Source: Fimenecus sp045631075 (GTDB taxonomy: Bacteria > Bacillota > Clostridia > Oscillospirales > Acutalibacteraceae). From it: a stretch of 40,541 nucleotides of DNA. Shown here piece by piece: positions 35,165 to 40,541 of the stretch. The DNA is taken from NCBI GenBank assembly GCA_045631075.1, contig JAZQUC010000023.1, positions 1-40,541 on the forward strand, written 5' to 3'. Every line of letters begins with the position of its first letter. Position 1 is the first letter of the stretch. The position numbers were made by a program, and so were the translations under genes. The notes under the pieces were generated by a model. The model was not told the DNA's origin, made no database searches, and saw nothing but the letters and a program-made list of their open reading frames with translations.

Positions 35165-35617
35165 GCATATGGTATATCTAAAAAAGATGTTTCTAAACTA
35201 AACTTTGAATCATCAAATGTTATGGATAATACAAACGACACGTTATGCTCTTGTGCTCGAAAGTTTATTGATTATTTAGGTGATTCATCTGTAGAACTTA
35301 CTAAATCCCGAATATAAAAAATTAAGAAAATATTTCCTATTCCATATGAGCAAAACATTCTTTGGGCTGACACAGAGTTTGATTTGCGTCCAAAAGGAAA
35401 AAGAAAAATCAAACCTTTTTTCAAACGGGAGAAATTTGAACCTGATGGGTTCGTAAGCGATAATGTAGAGAAAAACAGGGCGATGTTAGTTGAATCGCGG
35501 TGTTCTAAAACCATTATAGATAGTTGTATTCGCTTTGCAACTGATTTTCAAGCAATAATAAATTGTTATAGTTTTCAATCTTACATGTCTAATATCAATC
35601 CACGACGAAAACTATAA
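35165..35617 (+). pseudogene. Possible gene remnant with one in-frame stop
   Basis: The frame is open from 35165 to 35617 except for TAA at 35315-35317, but it has no start codon with a ribosome site. The translation looks protein-like (GISKKDVSKLNF, CSCARKFIDYLGD, then FPIPYEQNILWADTEFDLRPKGKRK and KPFFKREKFEPDGF). I do not recognise the family. Its last bases overlap the 3' end of the caspase gene on the other strand. It could be the C-terminal half of a decayed mobile-element gene, or a chance frame. Confidence 0.35.
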
Positions 35618-37062
35618 TTAATTGGTACAGAAAAATAATGATTTGCTTTGTCTTCAATGTTAGATGTTATTATAACCATATCAGGCGGTGCCAAAAGGTT
35701 TCTAGCTAATTCAAAGCGTAACGAAGAAAAAGGAACAGCTCTATCATACCATTGTTTATCAATTTCCGAAAGACCATCTGCACTAAATATAATATTTGTT
35801 CCTTGACTGTATATAGCAACAATATTGTATATAATATCTCCATTTACTTGAATGTCTAATTCCTCATATTCTAAATGTAATTCAATTTTGCTTTCAGACC
35901 CAGGAATATAGATTATTCGGTTAGATTCTTCCGAAAGCTTTGTTACAATAAAATTTTTGCACATTTGAAACTCTTCATTTTCAAGTAATCTTAATATTTC
36001 AATATAATATTTGTCTTTAAATGATTGCCTTAATAGTCCGTTTCGATCAAAATACATTTCAAAGGCCATCCCACATAAAATATGCTTTTTAATTTCGATA
36101 TCTAACGAATTATTAATAAATTTTTTTAAAAAACTGCATGAGTCCCAAGCACCACCATCTGCAGCCTGAAAAATATTTCTTCCTAAAACAAATAAATCGT
36201 TTGCACCAATAGATTCAAATGACAATGAATACAATTCACTTATAGCTGGATTTTGCTGATACCAATCATGTGTTTTAAGTTTTTCAATAATTCCGTACAA
36301 AGGATTATCGGTTCTAAAGTAATAATTTTTGTCTGCTAATGCTTCAGATGAATAAAATGCAAAAGCATCTATAGAATCTTCATTAAAGCAATAATTTCCC
36401 ATTAGGGAAGTATGTTCCCATGATATTTGTCTGCCTCCTGTTTGTACCGATAACACTTCTCTTACATGCTTAAACATATTTTCAATTGGAATTCGTGGTA
36501 AATCAATTGATTGCAGTAATGCAGCTGTATAAGCGCCATGTCCATTAAATTCAATAGCTTTCTGGCCAGGAGATGTTGAAAATGCAATAATTGTTCCTTC
36601 AGGTGCGAAAACAGGGGCAAACCCTCGACCAGTTAAACCTCTACCAGTACTATCTTGTCTACAGGCATCCAAAATTATAATTTTAGTTTTTAAATTGTTA
36701 TCATGATTTTTTCCTTCGAGAGCAGCGATAAGATAATCTAAATCCAATGCCATCCATTCTCGATATCCAGCATCAACACCGTTTGTATCAATAGGCATTA
36801 ATAAATTGTGACCATTACACTCAAAGCCATGTCCTGCATAATAAAAAAGAGCAACATCATACTCGGGTAAAAGAGTTTCAAAAGTATCAATAGCTTCATG
36901 CATTCCATTACGGTCTAAATTTTTGTAACAAAAAACATCGTAGTTTAATTTTTTTAATTTATTTGATATTTCATTACAATCATTTATAGCACACTCAAGT
37001 TTGCTTAAGCATTCAAATTGATAGTCATCGTTTCCTATACAGAGTGCTATTTGTTTACGCAT
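35581..37062 (-). CDS. Caspase-like (C14) protein with unknown C-terminal domain
   Basis: The 493-residue protein starts with a caspase/metacaspase domain (about 1-235). Its first strand is QIALCIGNDDY, the catalytic His78 is in YYAGHGFE, Cys134 is in IIILDACRQD, and TIIAFSTSPGQKA follows. The C-terminal half (about 240-493) has a helical segment and then a beta-rich segment (ELHLEYEELDIQVNGDIIYN) and is not recognised. Bacterial caspases act in defence as death proteases or in processing partner proteins. The start at ATG 37062 follows GGAAGGTGGCACATT; the frame upstream to 37110 lacks a better site. No recognisable sensor partner is beside it. Confidence 0.8.
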   Translation of the reverse strand: MRKQIALCIGNDDYQFECLSKLECAINDCNEISNKLKKLNYDVFCYKNLDRNGMHEAIDTFETLLPEYDVALFYYAGHGFECNGHNLLMPIDTNGVDAGYREWMALDLDYLIAALEGKNHDNNLKTKIIILDACRQDSTGRGLTGRGFAPVFAPEGTIIAFSTSPGQKAIEFNGHGAYTAALLQSIDLPRIPIENMFKHVREVLSVQTGGRQISWEHTSLMGNYCFNEDSIDAFAFYSSEALADKNYYFRTDNPLYGIIEKLKTHDWYQQNPAISELYSLSFESIGANDLFVLGRNIFQAADGGAWDSCSFLKKFINNSLDIEIKKHILCGMAFEMYFDRNGLLRQSFKDKYYIEILRLLENEEFQMCKNFIVTKLSEESNRIIYIPGSESKIELHLEYEELDIQVNGDIIYNIVAIYSQGTNIIFSADGLSEIDKQWYDRAVPFSSLRFELARNLLAPPDMVIITSNIEDKANHYFSVPINYSFRRGLILDM

Positions 37063-37182
37063 AATGTGCCACCTTCCATAATTTCTCTCTACTTTAAATA
37101 TAAAACACATTGTTTTTATTTATCGAAATATAATTCGTCACTATAAAAATATAACAAGTTACTACATACTTCAATTCACTCA

Positions 37183-37221
37183 ACAAAAATGCTTTATTTT
37201 TCGACAAAAACGCTTATTTTT
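37183..37221 (+). repeat. Direct repeat copy 2
   Basis: The partner of 34544-34582, in the same orientation, upstream of the caspase gene. It is followed near 37255 by CTTCGACAAAA and a sequence resembling a tnpV leader, but no tnpV gene follows. The rest of 37063-37573 holds no gene I can support. Confidence 0.55.
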
Positions 37222-37573
37222 CAAACTAATATTATTTTATTTTGCTTCCTACACGCCTTCGACAAAATCGTTCTTAGTTATACAATCAAGTCAAAAAATT
37301 AAACTATACAGTTATTATATAAAAATAAATCGTAATCAACTACATCGTATTGATGATTAATTAATCCTTAACCTCATCCTACCACCCATTAAGAAATTCT
37401 TACTTTCCAAAAGAAGAAATCAGGTATACGGATTATTTTTTTAGAATAAAATTTATTTCTTAATTTATCGTTTATCTATTTTAAACTATATCAACACCTT
37501 ATAGAGCATATAAATTTAATATTGAACCCGAACATTTTATAATGAATAATTGATAAGGTAGTGTAACATGAGA

Positions 37574-37609
37574 AAAGCCGAGCAAAGTTTTGTGCTCTGC
37601 TCGACTTTC
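37574..37609. terminator. Bidirectional terminator-like hairpin
   Basis: AAAGCCGAGCA pairs with TGCTCGACTTT, with one mismatch, around a loop of about 14 bases. Flanking A and T runs suit either strand. It lies about 55 bases beyond the stop of the minus-strand membrane protein gene. Confidence 0.6.
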
Positions 37610-37663
37610 TTGTTTCATTAAAATTTTCTATATAAAAACTTTAATCTTATCATTAGTATTTTT

Positions 37664-38515
37664 TTAAACAGTTTCTTTAGGTTTCACATCAGTAACCTTT
37701 AAAATACGATATATATAACCATCTCTTCTGTTTCGAGCACAGTAATTATCCAGCTCATTAATATCAATGATTGCAAGTGTTTTGTAATCAAAAACATTTA
37801 CGAATGTTAAATTAAACTCAATTCCATCACTTTTGTATTTTTCAAAGAAATGCGAAGGGATTATAAATCGAATTGCCCGTTCTTCTTGAGAATCAATATA
37901 AACAATGTTTTCATCAACTTTAATTCCATGCTTAATATTAGCATTTCCATTATAACCTTTTGCATTAACTAAAAGTTCTACAATAGGGTATTCACTCTTG
38001 TTTTCAAACATTACGTCTATGTGATAACAATTCGTAAAAGGCCAATATTCTTTATCAACCATATCAAATATTATTGGTTCAGAAATTTCAGCATTATAAT
38101 ATTTTGGTGAAGTAATACTCCGCTTGTTAACATGTAACTTTTTTATAGATACCATTGACAGAAACTTGGCTTGTTCTAATTTCTGCATTTGTTCAGCTAA
38201 TGCATTTGCTTTTTCGGTTTGGAAAATTGCATCTTTTGTTAATTGATTTGATTTTTCTGTCTGACCATAAGCTTTACTTGTTTGATATACCGCAATTGCG
38301 CCTAATACAACCGTACCTATAAAACCTAATGCATCACCATAATACGAGAGACTATCCTTTGCTTCCCATTCAACCGCAAAGAAATCACAACATGCCGGTA
38401 TTAAAAATAACCAATTAATTATTAATGGTATTACTATTACAGTCAATATTATAGCTATTATTCCTACAAAAATCTTGGAAAAATTGTCCTTTATAAATTT
38501 AATAATCCTTTCCAT
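37664..38515 (-). CDS. Two-helix membrane protein with coiled coil
   Basis: The 283-residue protein has a transmembrane helix near the N terminus (about 14-38) and a second (about 58-77, YGDALGFIGTVVLGAIAVYQTS). A coiled coil follows (about 80-120, QTEKSNQLTKDAIFQTEKANALAEQM), then a beta-rich domain of about 150 residues. The start follows AGGATGATGTTATA. This layout occurs in many accessory proteins of phages and defence islands, but no function is known to me. It is transcribed alone and ends at the hairpin at 37574. Confidence 0.65.
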   Translation of the reverse strand: MERIIKFIKDNFSKIFVGIIAIILTVIVIPLIINWLFLIPACCDFFAVEWEAKDSLSYYGDALGFIGTVVLGAIAVYQTSKAYGQTEKSNQLTKDAIFQTEKANALAEQMQKLEQAKFLSMVSIKKLHVNKRSITSPKYYNAEISEPIIFDMVDKEYWPFTNCYHIDVMFENKSEYPIVELLVNAKGYNGNANIKHGIKVDENIVYIDSQEERAIRFIIPSHFFEKYKSDGIEFNLTFVNVFDYKTLAIIDINELDNYCARNRRDGYIYRILKVTDVKPKETV

Positions 38516-39017
38516 TATAACATCATCCTAAATCACTTTTTTATAATAACATACTAAATAAATTATTTCATCTACTTTAATATCACAACTCCAGTTGTGC
38601 TTTTTGAATATTCAGGTATACTTGGAAAATTATAATCAATGATTTCAATAAATAAATTAAGCAAATAAAATACATATGCTACAAAACAAAAGTATTTTCA
38701 AAACATTCATTCTTTTCTTTATTTATAGCCAATTGCAAACTTCCAAGGAACACATCAGGGGGAGCACATAGCATTTCAATCTGAAAATTATATTTCAAAA
38801 GATTACATGTTGGACTAGTTTTCTGTATCATTTATTATATGAATAAATTAGCTTTAATACATTTAGAAATGTATCGGTTATTTATATAAAAGCAATCTAA
38901 CAGTTTTTATATTATAAAGAAAAGGAACAAATAACAGAATATTCGCTATTTGTTCCTTTTAGTCTTTTAAAATAAGTATTTGTTTTCAAAAATGAGTTTG
39001 TGTTAATTTAATGTTAC
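38516..39017. other. Gene-free gap with a terminator hairpin at 38920-38960
   Basis: There is no supported ORF. AAAAGGAACAAAT (38920-38932) pairs perfectly with ATTTGTTCCTTTT (38948-38960) and suits either strand. It probably ends the three-gene operon that stops at 39018. The rest is A+T-rich (some weak protein-like patches, none convincing). Confidence 0.7.
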
Positions 39018-39590
39018 TCACTTATTTATTATTTCCATTCCTACACCATATGACTTTGCTAAAGTTTCTACGAAAAAAATAGTTGCTTCTCTACTTAAGT
39101 CACAATATTTAAAATTGTACACATAATCTTGAATGGTTTTTGCATCTAGTTTTTCAAAAGTTCGTTCGGGATATTGTTCCTTAAAAATTCTTCCAATGGT
39201 TGACACAATGATGTATAAAGATAACATTTCATTAGGACAACTGTAAATCCTTGATTTCTCATTTACAACCATAAAAGGTTTCAATGTATTTATCCAATAA
39301 CAAAGTATAGCAACTTCCTTATATTCACATATTTTATTAATCTTGTGAAACACATAATAATAGGCTTTACGCTTATCTAATCTTTTCAAAATTTCATAAA
39401 TGTTTCTTTTGTGAATAAAATAGTCTTTACCATACACTAAAGAAGTTTCACCTTGAGCTTTTAAAAACTTCTTCCATAGAATTAAAAAGTCATTAAGCTG
39501 TTCTTCAAATTCTTTCTCGTCTCTGTCTCTAAAATGACCCTCATCATCAAATAATAATGTAATGCTTAATTCACCATCTTGGTTTTTCAT
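39018..39590 (-). CDS. Unrecognised protein, last gene of three-gene operon
   Basis: The 190-residue soluble protein is largely helical and rich in Tyr and Lys (YGKDYFIHKRNIYEIL, KAYYYVFHKINKICEY, then FEKLDAKTIQDYVYNFKYC). No motif is recognised. The start at ATG 39590 lies five bases after GGTGA and inside the last codons of the preceding gene (20-base overlap), so translation is coupled. A terminator hairpin follows about 60 bases downstream. Confidence 0.6.
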   Translation of the reverse strand: MKNQDGELSITLLFDDEGHFRDRDEKEFEEQLNDFLILWKKFLKAQGETSLVYGKDYFIHKRNIYEILKRLDKRKAYYYVFHKINKICEYKEVAILCYWINTLKPFMVVNEKSRIYSCPNEMLSLYIIVSTIGRIFKEQYPERTFEKLDAKTIQDYVYNFKYCDLSREATIFFVETLAKSYGVGMEIINK

Positions 39591-39840
39591 CACAATCACC
39601 AACCCATTGAAAAACATCTAAAAAAACTGTATCAATTATTTCAGTTCCTTCTCTCATAGTAGTAAATACGTCTTGATTTAAAAAAGGTTTATTTTCTTTT
39701 CCTGCTAATTTTGAGTGCTCTGCAATACTTTTAAATCTTCTACTACCCAAAAGTGTAGCAAAAGATAAACTTTTTTGGTTTAATACATATTCAGTAAAAG
39801 AAATGGAGTTTCTTTTTTTTGTTGTGCACTTTGAAGCCAT
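39571..39840 (-). CDS. Small basic protein, middle gene of three-gene operon
   Basis: The 89-residue protein is basic at the start (MASKCTTKKRNSISFTEYV) and ends FQWVGDCDEKPRW. There is no membrane segment and no recognised family. AAGGAGAAATAACTAT precedes the ATG. It starts 14 bases after the membrane protein gene and overlaps the next gene. Size and place would suit an adaptor or immunity role, but nothing in the sequence proves it. Confidence 0.6.
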   Translation of the reverse strand: MASKCTTKKRNSISFTEYVLNQKSLSFATLLGSRRFKSIAEHSKLAGKENKPFLNQDVFTTMREGTEIIDTVFLDVFQWVGDCDEKPRW

Positions 39841-39854
39841 ATAGTTATTTCTCC

Positions 39855-40346
39855 TTAATTTATGTTGGATACTGTGATATCAATATCTTCATAATCATTT
39901 ATTTGTACAGGATATATATATATTACTACCGCACATATTATATCCCATAAAAACGGAATAAAACTTAAGTAGTAAAAAAACATTGGCCAATAATAATGTT
40001 TTTCTACAAATATATTAGAAAGAGTTATTTTTTCAAAATCACCTATCGCTCTCAAGAGTTGATTGTAATCGATAGTAAACAAAATAATGTTTGTCAATAA
40101 TGATAAAATCAAAAACAAAAATGAGAGAACCAATAGAACTCGAATTGTTTTAGTTGGTGTATACCGCTCTTCTAAAAACAACCTTTTATTTGATTCAAGT
40201 AATAGCAATGTCGAAATAATCATCCAAAAAGGAAGGGTTTCAACACTGTTTGAAGTGAATTTTTCTAGCCAAGTAGTTGTTGATATTAACAAACAAAAGG
40301 TTCTTAATAGGGAATCATACGGATTAGCAGAAAATACTTTATTCAT
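39855..40346 (-). CDS. Four-helix membrane protein, first gene of three-gene operon
   Basis: The 163-residue protein has hydrophobic helices at about 13-25 (weak), 40-52, 68-92 (VLLVLSFLFLILSLLTNIIL) and 120-147 (YYLSFIPFLWDIICAVVIYI). It ends with an acidic tail (DYEDIDITV). The start follows AGGGGAGATATGTCGA. Family not recognised. Small multi-helix membrane proteins leading short operons in islands are often effectors, but this is inference. Upstream bases 40347-40541 are A+T-rich and presumably carry its promoter. Confidence 0.65.
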   Translation of the reverse strand: MNKVFSANPYDSLLRTFCLLISTTTWLEKFTSNSVETLPFWMIISTLLLLESNKRLFLEERYTPTKTIRVLLVLSFLFLILSLLTNIILFTIDYNQLLRAIGDFEKITLSNIFVEKHYYWPMFFYYLSFIPFLWDIICAVVIYIYPVQINDYEDIDITVSNIN

Positions 40347-40541
40347 TCGACATATCTCCCCTTAAAAATACAAGTAGAATTATATGATTACGAGTAGAAA
40401 ATGTCAATAATATTTTCTTTCCAATGCAAAAACGATATGAAATACAACAAAAACGTATTGAAGAGTATACAGATATATTTTATACATTATATTATATATT
40501 TTTTTGATAGTCAATATATTATACTCGTTTCAAAAGATAGG

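Noticed and set aside
37563..37588. GTAACA at 37563 as a third ECF promoter
   Set aside because: The flanking GAC and AAAA are missing, no CGAT occurs 16 bases on, and no gene follows on that strand.
15538..40541. Prophage or complete conjugative element
   Set aside because: No capsid, portal, terminase, tail, relaxase or type IV secretion genes are seen; only tnpV copies and one tyrosine recombinase.

Overview
The window looks like a chromosomal piece from a low-GC, spore-forming Clostridia member, most likely an anaerobic gut Oscillospiraceae/Ruminococcaceae relative. The evidence is A+T-rich DNA with Firmicutes-type Shine-Dalgarno sequences, a dipicolinate synthase operon, a dockerin-bearing secreted hydrolase, BspA-type LRR and RHS surface proteins, and TnpV genes. 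The genus is inference; no 16S gene is present.

The left 15.4 kb is mostly core genome. It holds the 3' end of an N-acetylneuraminate lyase gene, an XRE-type membrane regulator, a secreted alpha/beta-hydrolase with a dockerin, and an S1-domain RNA-binding protein. A tight operon follows (DUF951 protein, prfA, TPR-like membrane protein, threonylcarbamoyl-AMP synthase, coaE, M18 aminopeptidase). Then come spoVFA-spoVFB behind a SigK-like promoter, murC-ung, a major facilitator permease and tRNA-Pro(UGG).

From tRNA-Pro rightwards the content is accessory. A TnpV gene leads in. Next is an ECF sigma/anti-sigma pair flanked by two outward-facing genes: a small secreted protein and a 2148-residue RHS protein ending in a papain/C39-like peptidase domain. 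Both carry the same 12-base promoter element (GACGTAACAAAA) followed by CGAT at identical spacing, which defines a likely local ECF regulon. A BspA-type LRR surface protein follows the RHS gene.

From 27.0 kb to the end the window reads as a defence island. A Thoeris system (thsA SIR2-SLOG and thsB TIR) has its two genes arranged tail to tail with overlapping stop codons. It is bracketed by two identical 27-bp sites in inverted orientation, each built as 10-bp inverted arms around a 7-bp spacer, the layout of a tyrosine-recombinase core site. A tyrosine recombinase gene lies directly beside it. This suggests a 2.2-kb invertible, phase-variable Thoeris cassette, which is the main candidate for a new system here. 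Beyond it lie a DUF4062 protein, a small membrane protein apparently starting at AUA, a TIR-SIR2 fusion broken by two in-frame stops, a TnpV pseudogene, a caspase-domain protein, a membrane coiled-coil protein and an unrecognised three-gene operon.

All calls come from reading the sequence. Family assignments rest on recognisable motifs and recalled family sequences; no database search was run.
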